A stretch of 64,000 nucleotides of DNA, from the NCBI RefSeq assembly GCF_029338235.1, contig NZ_CP119785.1, positions 2,852,001 through 2,916,000 of the forward strand, read 5' to 3'. Positions 15,701 to 24,266 of this stretch are shown here, in pieces. The stretch is from Haloarcula rara. Lineage in GTDB: Archaea; Halobacteriota; Halobacteria; Halobacteriales; Haloarculaceae. Below the pieces are notes generated by a model that ran no database searches, was not told the origin of the DNA, and was given only the letters and a program-made list of their open reading frames with translations. Every line of letters starts with the position of its first letter. The first letter of the stretch is position 1. The position numbers were made by a program, and so were the translations under genes.

Positions 15701-16162
15701 TTATTCGTTGTCTCGGTATTGGTCACTATCTGTAGTTCCTCGTCCACTTATTTCTAAAACTTTAGTCGCCAATTCTGACGTTCTACTGGTAATAATCCCA
15801 ACTAAAGAAATAAAAACCGCTCCCAAAAACAGGAAGACCATAATATAATCTTCGCTATTCATATTGTATATCAAACCCAGAATTCCGAGCAGGTGAATCA
15901 ATATTAGAACCACAAATGCAATAGAAAAGTAATGATTGAGCTGCTCTAATTGTGGTCGGTCATAATCAAACATATCCTCTTCCAGCTCATGTTGGTACTT
16001 TAGAGCGAATTCGATTGACGGGTAGATTAGCCCGCAGAGTGCGAGAATTAGATAGAGTAACTCACCAGTATAGTGAAATAGATAACCATGAATGACTGAG
16101 GGGTATAGGAGTAAAACGGCCGTGTGTTCTTCAAATATATAGGGAACATCACTCACAGCCAT
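15701..16162 (-). CDS. Four-helix membrane protein, AT-rich, 153 aa
   Basis: Four hydrophobic helices arranged in two pairs (residues ~15-50 and ~80-130), with an acidic cytoplasmic-type loop (HELEEDMFDYDRPQLEQL) and a polar tail. Base composition is clearly more AT-rich than the flanks, pointing to recent transfer. Upstream TTTATTTT (near 16175-16183) may be its TATA box, and GTG 16156 is an alternative start. It resembles the membrane effectors of defence or exclusion genes only in a general way. Confidence 0.6.
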   Translation of the reverse strand: MAVSDVPYIFEEHTAVLLLYPSVIHGYLFHYTGELLYLILALCGLIYPSIEFALKYQHELEEDMFDYDRPQLEQLNHYFSIAFVVLILIHLLGILGLIYNMNSEDYIMVFLFLGAVFISLVGIITSRTSELATKVLEISGRGTTDSDQYRDNE

Positions 16163-16317
16163 ATACGTGGCCAAAATAAAGCGAGGAACGACATAGTATT
16201 GAATATTTATAACATATTGGAAACTTGCTAGAAGGTCATCTACTCCAATCGTTCACTTTCACTTCCACTCTGCACCCGTGGCTCGCCCTCTTTACAGAAT
16301 CCTTGCTCTAGCAGGGT

Positions 16318-16524
16318 ATGGGAGCGACCTACGACGACGAGGTAGTCAGAGACCACGAACTACATACCCACAAGCAACACTGGACGACGATCGTCCTCGA
16401 AGAACAGGACGACGGCAACTGGCTCGCCACCCAGGGCGGCGTTGCCGTCGAGGGTCACGGCGAGACCGCGGCCGAGGCGGCTGCCGAGTACTGTCGGAAG
16501 ATTTCGGAGGCGGGCGATGAGTAA
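16318..16524 (+). CDS. HicB-like small protein, 68 aa
   Basis: The segment TTIVLEEQDDGNWLATQGGVAVEGHGETAAEAAAEYCRKI has the strand-strand-helix layout of the HicB/UPF0150 partial RNase H-like fold (xWxAxxx...GxGxTxxEAxxxxxxxI). No HicA toxin is visible beside it, so an orphan antitoxin-like regulator is likely. TTTACA (16291-16296) 27 bases upstream suggests a leaderless start. It heads the operon running into the Orc1/Cdc6 gene. Confidence 0.6.
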   Translation: MGATYDDEVVRDHELHTHKQHWTTIVLEEQDDGNWLATQGGVAVEGHGETAAEAAAEYCRKISEAGDE

Positions 16525-16666
16525 GGCCAGTCAGTCCGAGCTGTCCGTCGAGTATCGGTGCCGCGCCTGTACCCATGCATTCGCGGATTCGCTGGTCGGT
16601 GTGGTCAATTGCCCTCGCTGTGGGTCAATCGACAACCACGAACAGATCGGCCATGGGCTCGAATGA
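16517..16666 (+). CDS. Small zinc-ribbon protein, 49 aa
   Basis: Starts MSKASQSELSVEY, then CRACTHAF and CPRCGSIDN: a two-knuckle zinc ribbon. The start lies inside the end of the HicB-like gene (8-base overlap) and the end overlaps the next frame. Likely a DNA- or RNA-binding accessory protein. Confidence 0.62.
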   Translation: MSKASQSELSVEYRCRACTHAFADSLVGVVNCPRCGSIDNHEQIGHGLE

Positions 16667-16883
16667 GCGACTCTCCAAGCAGGAGCGGAATAAAATCTCC
16701 CGCCAGATAGCGAACGGCTGGCGGATGCGGTGTCCACGCGGGCACGCCTCGATCCAGGACAACGACGGCCCGACGGTCTACTGCGGGGCGTGCAACGAGG
16801 GGTATCACTACGCTGAGCTGATGGACGCCAGCGAGTCGGGTAATACGGTGGTCGTCACACCGCCCGAGCAGCGCGACCGATGA
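16653..16883 (+). CDS. Zinc-ribbon-like protein, 76 aa
   Basis: MGSNERLSKQERNKIS precedes CPRGHASI and CGACNEGY, a C/H-type knuckle pair, followed by a short tail. Its stop overlaps the ATG of the Orc1/Cdc6 gene (ATGA, 16880-16883), so the two are translated together. It may assist initiator function. Confidence 0.62.
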   Translation: MGSNERLSKQERNKISRQIANGWRMRCPRGHASIQDNDGPTVYCGACNEGYHYAELMDASESGNTVVVTPPEQRDR

Positions 16884-17875
16884 TAACCGATGCTCGGGCG
16901 CTACGGCCCGATTTCCTGCCGCGTGACTTGCACCACCGAGACGGTCACATCGACCATCTCTCCGCCGTGCTTGCCCCGTCGGCGCTGGACCAGGCTGAAG
17001 ACGTGTGTCTGTTCGGTCCCAGCGGCGCCGGCAAGACGACGCTCGCCAAGTACACGATATCCCAGCTGGAACGGGAGGTACTGGACTTCCGGTGGGGGTA
17101 CGTGAACTGTATGGCCGACAACTCGCGGGCTGCAGTGTTACACGAATGCGTTCGCGAGATTGGACTCGGGGCCGACCTGAAGCGAGAGGGAACACACTCC
17201 TCGCGAGCGTTGGACCGATTGCGTCGGTGTGAGGACCAGATTATACTCGTCCTGGACGAGATAGCCGTTCTGGATGAGCAGCCGCTGTTGGCGCTGTGGG
17301 AGGTGCCCAACGTCTCGCTCGTGTGTATCACCATCGACGAGGACGAGTGGTTCACGGCACTCAGCTCACAGGCAAAATCTCGGATGCAGAGCGCAGCGAC
17401 GATACGGCTGGACAAGTACAGCCACGGTGAGCTGGTCGATATCCTCGAGAGTCGGATTGCGCACGGGCTGATCGGGTCGCGTGTCGACGATAGTGCCGTC
17501 GAGTCGATTGCCGACCTCGCTGCCGGTGACGCTCGGCGGGCCATCGCGATTCTCCGCCGGGCAGCTGACCGAGTGGAGACGCGCGAGTTACGTCGGCTGA
17601 CGACCGGCGTAGTCGACGACGTCGTCGAGGACGCCGAGGCCGAGATGCGCGAGCGCCGTGTGCGTTCACTCGGGACCCATCAGCGGCTGCTGTATCAGAT
17701 TATCGACGAGGCCGGCGAAATTGGAGCGGCGACGCTGCACCAGCGGTACGAAGCGCGGTCGTCGTCGCCGAAATCACGGCCGAGTCGTCGGCGGTATCTC
17801 AAGAGTCTCCGGCAGTACGACCTGATCGAGACGACTGGAAGGGGGTCGGCGACTCGGTACTGTTCACTGGGATAA
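16880..17875 (+). CDS. Orc1/Cdc6-type replication initiator, 331 aa
   Basis: The N-terminus has the Orc1/Cdc6 set-up (PRDLHHRDGHIDHLSAVLAP), Walker A GPSGAGKTT at residues 46-54, Walker B LVLDEIAVL near 119-127, the sensor/lid region RLDKYSHGELVDIL near 180, and a C-terminal winged helix (about 255-331). It is shorter than chromosomal Orc1 (about 400 aa), as plasmid and provirus copies usually are. CCCGTTCA iterons lie directly downstream (17894-17999), so an autonomous origin is plausible. Transcribed with the HicB-like and zinc-ribbon genes. Confidence 0.88.
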   Translation: MITDARALRPDFLPRDLHHRDGHIDHLSAVLAPSALDQAEDVCLFGPSGAGKTTLAKYTISQLEREVLDFRWGYVNCMADNSRAAVLHECVREIGLGADLKREGTHSSRALDRLRRCEDQIILVLDEIAVLDEQPLLALWEVPNVSLVCITIDEDEWFTALSSQAKSRMQSAATIRLDKYSHGELVDILESRIAHGLIGSRVDDSAVESIADLAAGDARRAIAILRRAADRVETRELRRLTTGVVDDVVEDAEAEMRERRVRSLGTHQRLLYQIIDEAGEIGAATLHQRYEARSSSPKSRPSRRRYLKSLRQYDLIETTGRGSATRYCSLG

Positions 17876-17893
17876 TCGACAGACAGCGCCGTT

Positions 17894-17999
17894 CCCGTTC
17901 ACTCCCGTTCACGTCCCGTTCATCGGCCGAATATAGACCGTTCTGGACCTGAATCGCCCGATCTGGGCATGGATTTTGGCGATTTTCGGCTCCCGTTCA
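17894..17999 (+). promoter_or_regulatory. Iteron module 1 (candidate origin/operator)
   Basis: CCCGTTCA occurs at 17894, 17904, 17915 and 17992 (spacing 10, 11, 77). The last copy is extended as CTCCCGTTCACGCGGCCGC. The same arrangement recurs at 32324-32427. It lies between the Orc1/Cdc6 stop and a TATA-like TTTTACTA (18016-18023) serving the next gene. Confidence 0.65.
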
Positions 18000-18046
18000 C
18001 GCGGCCGCTTCAGCGTTTTACTAGTCGGTCTAGTTCGAGTCGGTGT

Positions 18047-18325
18047 ATGGCGCGTACACAGCGACCGACGCGGAGTATAACCGCGAACATCGACGGCGAG
18101 ACCGTCACCATCCGAGTGTTCGATACCGACCCGGAGTACGCCAGTCGTATCGAGGTCGACGCTGGCGAGAAGTGGCTGTTCGGTATCGACGCAGAGGGTG
18201 TGCCGTCGCCGCTCACGACGACTGCGGCAGCCGAGCTGCACAGTGCTGTCGACCCACCGGTGTGGGTCCTGGACCTGCTTGCCGACCATGCGGGCGTTCA
18301 CGTCGACGAACTGGGGGCGGTCTGA
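18047..18325 (+). CDS. Hypothetical protein, 92 aa
   Basis: Starts MARTQRPTRSITANIDGETVTIRVF. A beta-rich N-terminal half is followed by an amphipathic helical end (WVLDLLADHAGVHVDELG). The ATG at 18047 is preferred because TTTTACTA lies 24-31 bases upstream and the region before it is the iteron block. Two bases separate it from the methylase. No family recognised. Confidence 0.6.
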   Translation: MARTQRPTRSITANIDGETVTIRVFDTDPEYASRIEVDAGEKWLFGIDAEGVPSPLTTTAAAELHSAVDPPVWVLDLLADHAGVHVDELGAV

Positions 18326-18327
18326 CC

Positions 18328-19115
18328 GTGGCCGACGCCGTCTTTCCCTTCCCTGGTGGGAAAAGCCGGCTGGCTTCGTGGATTCTGGAGCACGTCCCGG
18401 AGCACCGCTGTTTCGTAGAGGTGTTCGGTGGCGCGGCTGGTGTGCTGGCGAACAAAGACCCCGAGACGAGCACCGTGGAGGTGTACAACGACCTCGACGA
18501 GGACCTCGTGCACTTCTTTCGCGTGTTGCGGGAACAGCCCGAGGAGCTGGTCGAGTGGCTCTCGGCGGTCCCGTACTCGCGGGCGGTCTATTCAGAGTGG
18601 GCGAAAGCGTACTATCGCGGGTACCGCCCGAAGGACGATGTCAAGCGGGCCGGCCAGTTCTTCTATCTGCGCTACACGCAGTGGGGTGGCGGGTACGATT
18701 CGGTCAACGGCTTCGCGACGAGCAAGGTCTCGAGTCGGGCGGTGAGTTTCTCGAATAAGATTGAACGGCTTCGGGAGTTCGCCGAGCGATTCGACGACGT
18801 CGTCCTCGAGAATTTGCACTGGCGCGACCTCGTCGAGAAGTACGACGACGCGGAGACGGTGTTCTACTTCGACCCGCCGTACGTGGGCGCCGAGGCGTAC
18901 TATCCGGCCAGCGATATCGACCACGGCGAGCTGGTCGAAGTGTTGGGTGGACTGGATGGGTATGGGCTCTGTTCGTATCAGGAACTGCCCGACGGCGCTA
19001 GGGAGTTCGAGGTGCTGGCGCGGGGCGAGAAGACTTCATCAACAGCGGTAAGAGCGGGTCAGCGAACGAAAAGCGACAGCATCTGCTGTTGAATTACACG
19101 CCATCTTTGGGCTAA
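18328..19115 (+). pseudogene. Dam-type (D12 class) adenine-N6 DNA methyltransferase, frameshifted near 19030
   Basis: The start VADAVFPFPGGKSRLASWILEH contains the AdoMet motif FPGGKS. Downstream are a conserved GGYDSVNGF region and the catalytic DPPY (about residue 190). The frame then reads ARGEKTSSTAV and stops at 19092, whereas the +2 frame from 19035 gives the expected ending FINSGKSGSANEKRQHLLLNYTPSLG with stop at 19113-19115. One missing base near 19030 explains both. If real, the C-terminal ~25 residues are replaced and activity is uncertain; a sequencing error is possible. Such orphan methylases protect mobile elements or alter host marks. Confidence 0.8.
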
Positions 19116-19175
19116 TATCGCCACCTGGCGGTTCCCCGATGGACTTATTTTCCTGACCAATTTGCTAGGCTAGAA

Positions 19176-20513
19176 ATGGCCGGTGTCGTGATTTTCACAG
19201 CAGGGCGCGAGGACGCCTACGAGGACTATCTCCGCTCGGTCCAGGAAGGGTACCAGCCGTCGGAACTCAGTGAGTTTCTCGACGAGGAGTTTACCGCCAG
19301 AGCCAGTGAGGATGAGCCGATTCGTCTCTGGGGGACCTCTGTCGCCGACAAGTGGCAGAACGTCGAACAGGGTGATATCGTTCTCGTGTACCGTGACGGT
19401 GGCTTCATCGCGCAGGCACGAGTCCTGAACACGCTCGACGATTTCGACCTCGCCGAGCATCTCTATGATATCGAGGGGAACCCGTGGGACATCGATAACG
19501 CGTGGCAGTATCTCACTTTCTTCACTGACTTCGAGGAGATAGACGTCGACATCGAACCGTTCAACGAACTCGTCGGCTACGACGAGAGTTACCGACCCCA
19601 GGGATTCACTCGTGTCGCTGACAGTCGGATTCAGGACGTGCGGGAGGCCTACGGGTCGGTCGAGACGGCGATTAGCGAGCTCACCGAATCGGGGTCGAAG
19701 GTGCACATCGTCGACGATGATGAGGACGACGATGAGACCGACAGTGAGAACGTCGAGATGGCACTGGGTTCCCGCCTCGTCGACGCCAGTCGGGACGGCT
19801 CGGACCCGGACACCTTCGAGCAACTGGTTGCGAAGGCGTTCTCACGGCTGGGTTTCGACGCGCAGTGGATCGAAGGCGGTGACGACACCGACGTCCAGGT
19901 GACCGACCCGGTCCACGCGATTATCGAGGTCAAAGCCCGCGGTAGTGGGTCGTTACAGTCGCCAGATGCCTCCCGAATTCGCGGCCACCGGGACGCACGC
20001 GGGGCCGAGCACGCGGTGGTAGTCGCGCCGGGCTTCCGGCCGGCCGCTATCGACGACGGCAACCGGGACGGGCTGGTGTTGCTGGACGCCGAGCGGCTGG
20101 GGGCGCTGGTCGAGCGAGCGGACCGCTACGGGCTGACGCCCGAGGCAATCGCGCCGGTGTTGTTCGAGCCGGGGGCGTTCCAGGACGACCGCCTCGACGA
20201 GATCGACGACATCATCGGGGCTCGACTCGCGGCCGCCGAGCAGCTGGTGGCCGTCCTCGACGCGCTGGAGCGGGGCGGCGGGTGGCACACGGCGACCGAG
20301 ATTCATCACATCCTCGTCGGGATGCTCGACGACGGCGTGCCCGACACTGCGGCAATCGAGGACTCGCTGGTGATGCTGTCGCATCCGGCGCTCGGGGTCG
20401 TCGAGCGGGGCGAGGACGGGTATCGGCTGACGACCTCTGCGGCGGTTGGGCGGGAGGTCCTGGAGAAGTATGGTGGTCTATTTGTAGAGGATTCTGTTGC
20501 GCATGGTAGCTGA
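19176..20513 (+). CDS. EVE-like plus Mrr-type PD-(D/E)XK nuclease (modification-dependent restriction candidate), 445 aa
   Basis: Residues 1-170 (MAGVVIFTAGRED...DKWQNVEQGDIVLVYRDGGFIAQARV) look like an EVE/PUA-like reader domain. A coil of Asp/Glu follows. Then comes an Mrr-cat-like nuclease (FEQLVAKAFSRLGFDAQWIEGGDDTDVQV...IIEVKARG) with D239 and E251-x-K253 as catalytic candidates. The C-terminal 100 residues form a winged-helix-like unit. EVE-nuclease fusions are known as type IV-like enzymes that cut modified DNA. It has its own promoter (ACTTATTTT near 19142) and lies next to the methylase. Confidence 0.72.
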   Translation: MAGVVIFTAGREDAYEDYLRSVQEGYQPSELSEFLDEEFTARASEDEPIRLWGTSVADKWQNVEQGDIVLVYRDGGFIAQARVLNTLDDFDLAEHLYDIEGNPWDIDNAWQYLTFFTDFEEIDVDIEPFNELVGYDESYRPQGFTRVADSRIQDVREAYGSVETAISELTESGSKVHIVDDDEDDDETDSENVEMALGSRLVDASRDGSDPDTFEQLVAKAFSRLGFDAQWIEGGDDTDVQVTDPVHAIIEVKARGSGSLQSPDASRIRGHRDARGAEHAVVVAPGFRPAAIDDGNRDGLVLLDAERLGALVERADRYGLTPEAIAPVLFEPGAFQDDRLDEIDDIIGARLAAAEQLVAVLDALERGGGWHTATEIHHILVGMLDDGVPDTAAIEDSLVMLSHPALGVVERGEDGYRLTTSAAVGREVLEKYGGLFVEDSVAHGS

Positions 20514-20568
20514 AGTAGAGTCGACCAACTAATCATCGAATTGTATCGCTCAACCCGGAGTAAGGAGA

Positions 20569-21300
20569 TTAGACAGTCAGTGTGTTCCCGTTGAGACGTA
20601 GCCACTCACGTCGGTCCTCGTAGTCGGGAATAACTGAACCCACTGTGTTCCAGAACCCTGCTGAATGCCGGTCATGTTTCGTGTGGGCGAGCTCATGGAC
20701 GACGACGTAATCCTGAATCCGAACGGGGGCAAGAACCAGCCGCCAGTGGAGACGAATAACACCGTCCTCGTATTCGCCCCAACGGTCGTCGAAGTCAGTA
20801 ACTTCCACGGATACGTCGGTTGCCCCAAGTTTCGGTCCGTGGGTCTCAAAACGCTCTCGCAGTTCGTTCTCTGCTTGCTTGTAGTACCAGTCGACCACAG
20901 CCTGTCGCTTCCGCCGGACACTCACTCCGTCAGCGGGCTTGTCGAATCGGTGGACTTGTAGAGTAAACTCGTTCCCGTCGAACGAAACCGTCGGTTCGGG
21001 GACATCGGCCTCCTGAACCTTCAAACGATACTGACGGCCCCGATAAAGTAGCTTCTCCCCACTCAGGAACTCCTTGTCTAACGGCGGGTCAGACTGCTCG
21101 CCGAGTCCGTACAGCGTTTCGAGTATCCACGGCTGTTTGTCATCAAGTGTTGACTCAACATCCGAAAGTGTCGCACTCATCGGTGCCTGAACGGTCAACT
21201 CCATTGAAGAGTCGATTGACAGCCCGATTGTCTCGCGGTCTTCCGACCAGTCAATCTCGTAGGGAACGACAGTCTGGCCGATGTGGTATTGGCGGGTCAT
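20569..21300 (-). CDS. YgjP/DUF45-type metallopeptidase, 243 aa
   Basis: HELAH at residues 202-206 with a further His at 212 forms the zinc-binding signature of the M48-like YgjP family. The preceding beta-rich region with VRRKRQAVVDWYYKQAENELRERF is typical of the family. Its start overlaps the hsdR stop (ATGA, 21297-21300), so it is the last gene of the restriction operon. YgjP proteins are repeatedly found beside type I restriction genes and may process or control HsdR; that role is inferred. Confidence 0.82.
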   Translation of the reverse strand: MTRQYHIGQTVVPYEIDWSEDRETIGLSIDSSMELTVQAPMSATLSDVESTLDDKQPWILETLYGLGEQSDPPLDKEFLSGEKLLYRGRQYRLKVQEADVPEPTVSFDGNEFTLQVHRFDKPADGVSVRRKRQAVVDWYYKQAENELRERFETHGPKLGATDVSVEVTDFDDRWGEYEDGVIRLHWRLVLAPVRIQDYVVVHELAHTKHDRHSAGFWNTVGSVIPDYEDRREWLRLNGNTLTV

Positions 21301-24266
21301 TTGTAGTGGGCGCGAGCGAGTTCAATGACGCTGTTTGTCAGGGCGTCTCGTTCTTCGCTGGTCAGATCGAGGTCAGACTTGTAGAGTTGAATCTTCACCT
21401 GTTTCCGGAGCTTGTTCTGTACGTTCACCTTCTGTTTCCACTCAACGACGGAGACGATGTCTTCGACTTTGGCGACGATTTCGCCGGTCAGTTCGAGGAG
21501 TCGTTCCTCGTCGACATCCCGGTCGTCCGTTCGGAGCGTGTCTTCGAGGGCGTGGTAGAACGACAGTTCTGTCGAGTCGTCGAGACCCTTCTCGCGGGCC
21601 TGCTGATCGCGGTTCCGCATCTCGCTGAGGATATCCCGTAGCTCTTCGATGACTTCCCGGTCGGTCAGGCGACTCTCCTTGTACTGTTCGATGAGTTCCT
21701 CGACGCGTTCCTGTAGGGACTGGTAGTGGACAGGGTCCTCGTCATACCGGACGTTGATTTCGTGTTCGAGAGCGTGGCGCATCTCACTGGCCCTGGCCTC
21801 GTCATCCTGTAAATCGTCTAGCCGGCTCTCGAACTCTCCGCTCTCCATGACTGAGACCGGCTCATCGTTGAGCACCTCGATACCGGACGACCGAATGTGG
21901 TCGTGGATGAGCTTGCGAACCTTGGCCCCACAGCCTTCGAGATTCATCGAATCGTCGCGGTAGCGTTCCTTCGCCCGGCCGTAGATGTGACTGAGACGGT
22001 CAAGGTCCTGTTTGTAGGGGTTGGCAGCGGGGTCGGGGAGGACAATATCCATTAGCTTCGAGAACCGCTTGAAGGCGTTCATAAAGTCGATACGGGTATC
22101 CTCGGGTTCGAGAGTTTGAAGACACGCCTCAACGTCGTCGAGATCTTCGAAGAACGAGACCGTCTTGTTGTGGGCGGCTTCGAGTTCCGGTTCCTTGTCC
22201 TCGAAGGGAATCATCGCCCGTTCCACGTCGTCGGTGCTGAACATCGCCAGCGCCTCTTTCAGGTCGTCAGAGACGCCGTAGTAGTCGACAATTAGACCGT
22301 AGTTCTTGTCCTCGAAGGGCCGATTGACCCGCGCGATTGCCTGTAGGAGATTATGCTCGCGGAGCGGCTTATCGAGGTACATCACTTGCGCGACTGGAGC
22401 GTCGAACCCCGTCAGCAGCATATCACAGACAATGAGCAGCTCCACGTCGCCGTGTGGGTCGACGAACTGTTCTTTGTAGTTGCTGAGTTCGCTGTCCGAC
22501 GGTGCCCAGTGTTTGACCTCCTCGGGGTCGTTGTGATCGTGGGAGATGACGACGCGTGACTCCGGGCCGTTGAGTTCATCCAGTCTCTTCTTATACCGGA
22601 TGGCGGCGCGTTTGCTGGGCGTGACGACGAACCCTTTGAACGGCGGGGCTATCTGGTCCTCGAAGTGGTCGACGATGTCCAGAGCGACGCGTTTGATTCG
22701 AGACTCGGCTTCAGCGAGGTCCTTCTCGCGGGCGTATCGCTTCTTGATTTCGGCCTTCTCGTCTTCGTCGTACTCGTCAAACACACGGTCAAACACTCTA
22801 TCGAGGTCCGCGCCTTCGAGGTGGATGTCGGCCAGTCGGCCCTGATAGAGTATCTCGACGGTCGTGTCGTCTTCGAGCGACTGGTCGATGGTGTAGGTGT
22901 CGACGTAGTTCCCGAAGGTCCGGCGAGTGTCCCGCTCGTCCTTCTCGATGGGCGTTCCGGTGAAGCCGACGTAGAAGGCTTCGGGAAGAGCGGTCCGCAT
23001 GTTGTTCGCCAGCTGCTTGTACTGGGTCCGGTGGGCCTCGTCGACCATCACGTAGATGTCCTCGTCGCGAGACAGCACGGGGAACTCGTCTCCCTCGTCG
23101 TCCGTGGTCTGGAACTTCTGGATGAGCGTAGTGATGGTCTCTCCGGCGTTGTGCCGGAGCTTCTCCCGGAGGTCGTCGATGTCTTTGGCCTTCTTTGGGT
23201 TCGGGAAGCCACAGCGTTCGAAGGTGGCGTGAATCTGGTCGTCGAGGGCTGAACGGTCAGTGACCAACAGTAGCGTCGGGTCGGGTTTCGCCCGGCGGAG
23301 TTTCAGCCCGAGGAACAGCATGGTCAGGGACTTCCCCGACCCCTGAGTGTGCCAGATGACGCCGCCCTGTGCTTCCTGTCGGCCGCGTTTGTCGATTCGT
23401 TCTAGCGCCTTGTGGACAGCGCGGTACTGCTGGTACCGGGCGACCATCTTCACGGTCCCGCTTTGCTTGTTCTCGAAGACGGTGAAGTGGCGGAGCTGGT
23501 CCAGCAGGCGCTCTGGTTCGAACAGCGCGTACAGCATCCGGTGCTGTGGGGAGACGTAGTCGACGCCGAAGCGGTCGGCGAGTATCTCGTCGGTCGCAGG
23601 GTAGGGGTCTCGCCAAGGCTTATACTGGTTTTTCGGCGTCTTGTAGGTCCCCATGACCGCGCCTTCGTACCACGTCGCCACAGAGAACTGGTTGTAGCGG
23701 AACAGCTCTTCAGCGCCTTCGCTCCCGGTCTCTGTCCGTTCGTTCTGATACCGCTGAAGCTGTTCCAGCGCGTCGCTTCTGGGTTCGGCGACTGTCGGTG
23801 ACTTACACTCCATGACCCCCAGTGGAAGCCCATTGACGAACAGGACGATGTCGGGCTTGATGGTCTCGACAGTGCCTTCCACACGGAACTGGTTGAGCGC
23901 GAAGAAGTCGTTGTTTTCCGGGGTCTCGTAGTCGATGAACTTCACCGTCTGGTGTTTCGCGCCGTGGCCGCGGTCCTGTTTGACCGAGGTGTGTCGGACG
24001 AGCTTCTCGTGTATCTCTTCGTTCTCGTCCATCGCGCTGGTCCCGGCAACCTGCTGAATCTCGCGGACGACCTTATTCAGGTTGTTCTCGGTGAGCCACG
24101 GATTCAGGTCTTCGACGGCGTCGCGGAGTCGTGGTTCAAGTACAGCCGAGGATTCGGTCTCACGGGGGTCTTCCCACATCGTTTGTTGCTGGTCGACGAC
24201 ATCCCACCCGAGTTCGTGGAGGGTATTGAGAGCAGGACGTTCGGACTCGGTGTACTCGTTGGGCAT
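21297..24266 (-). CDS. hsdR: Type I restriction enzyme, R subunit
   Basis: Full-length (989 aa) HsdR. The nuclease domain has KPDIVLFVNGLPLGVMECK (residues ~137-155). Helicase motif I is TQGSGKS (307-313), motif II VDEAH (~412), motif III GFTGTPIE, and a C-terminal helical region binds the methylase. It cuts unmethylated DNA after ATP-driven translocation. Starts with an ATG sharing its A with the hsdS stop region (24266). GC-rich like the host, unlike hsdS next to it. Confidence 0.93.
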   Translation of the reverse strand: MPNEYTESERPALNTLHELGWDVVDQQQTMWEDPRETESSAVLEPRLRDAVEDLNPWLTENNLNKVVREIQQVAGTSAMDENEEIHEKLVRHTSVKQDRGHGAKHQTVKFIDYETPENNDFFALNQFRVEGTVETIKPDIVLFVNGLPLGVMECKSPTVAEPRSDALEQLQRYQNERTETGSEGAEELFRYNQFSVATWYEGAVMGTYKTPKNQYKPWRDPYPATDEILADRFGVDYVSPQHRMLYALFEPERLLDQLRHFTVFENKQSGTVKMVARYQQYRAVHKALERIDKRGRQEAQGGVIWHTQGSGKSLTMLFLGLKLRRAKPDPTLLLVTDRSALDDQIHATFERCGFPNPKKAKDIDDLREKLRHNAGETITTLIQKFQTTDDEGDEFPVLSRDEDIYVMVDEAHRTQYKQLANNMRTALPEAFYVGFTGTPIEKDERDTRRTFGNYVDTYTIDQSLEDDTTVEILYQGRLADIHLEGADLDRVFDRVFDEYDEDEKAEIKKRYAREKDLAEAESRIKRVALDIVDHFEDQIAPPFKGFVVTPSKRAAIRYKKRLDELNGPESRVVISHDHNDPEEVKHWAPSDSELSNYKEQFVDPHGDVELLIVCDMLLTGFDAPVAQVMYLDKPLREHNLLQAIARVNRPFEDKNYGLIVDYYGVSDDLKEALAMFSTDDVERAMIPFEDKEPELEAAHNKTVSFFEDLDDVEACLQTLEPEDTRIDFMNAFKRFSKLMDIVLPDPAANPYKQDLDRLSHIYGRAKERYRDDSMNLEGCGAKVRKLIHDHIRSSGIEVLNDEPVSVMESGEFESRLDDLQDDEARASEMRHALEHEINVRYDEDPVHYQSLQERVEELIEQYKESRLTDREVIEELRDILSEMRNRDQQAREKGLDDSTELSFYHALEDTLRTDDRDVDEERLLELTGEIVAKVEDIVSVVEWKQKVNVQNKLRKQVKIQLYKSDLDLTSEERDALTNSVIELARAHYK

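Noticed and set aside
15555..15848. Forward frame of 97 codons following a TATATA box
   Set aside because: Its second half is antisense to the AT-rich four-helix membrane protein (15701-16162), which has much better protein character; the first half has only a TTG start and no family resemblance.
16318..16666. HicAB toxin-antitoxin pair
   Set aside because: The neighbour of the HicB-like gene is a zinc ribbon, not a HicA-type double-stranded-RNA-binding toxin.
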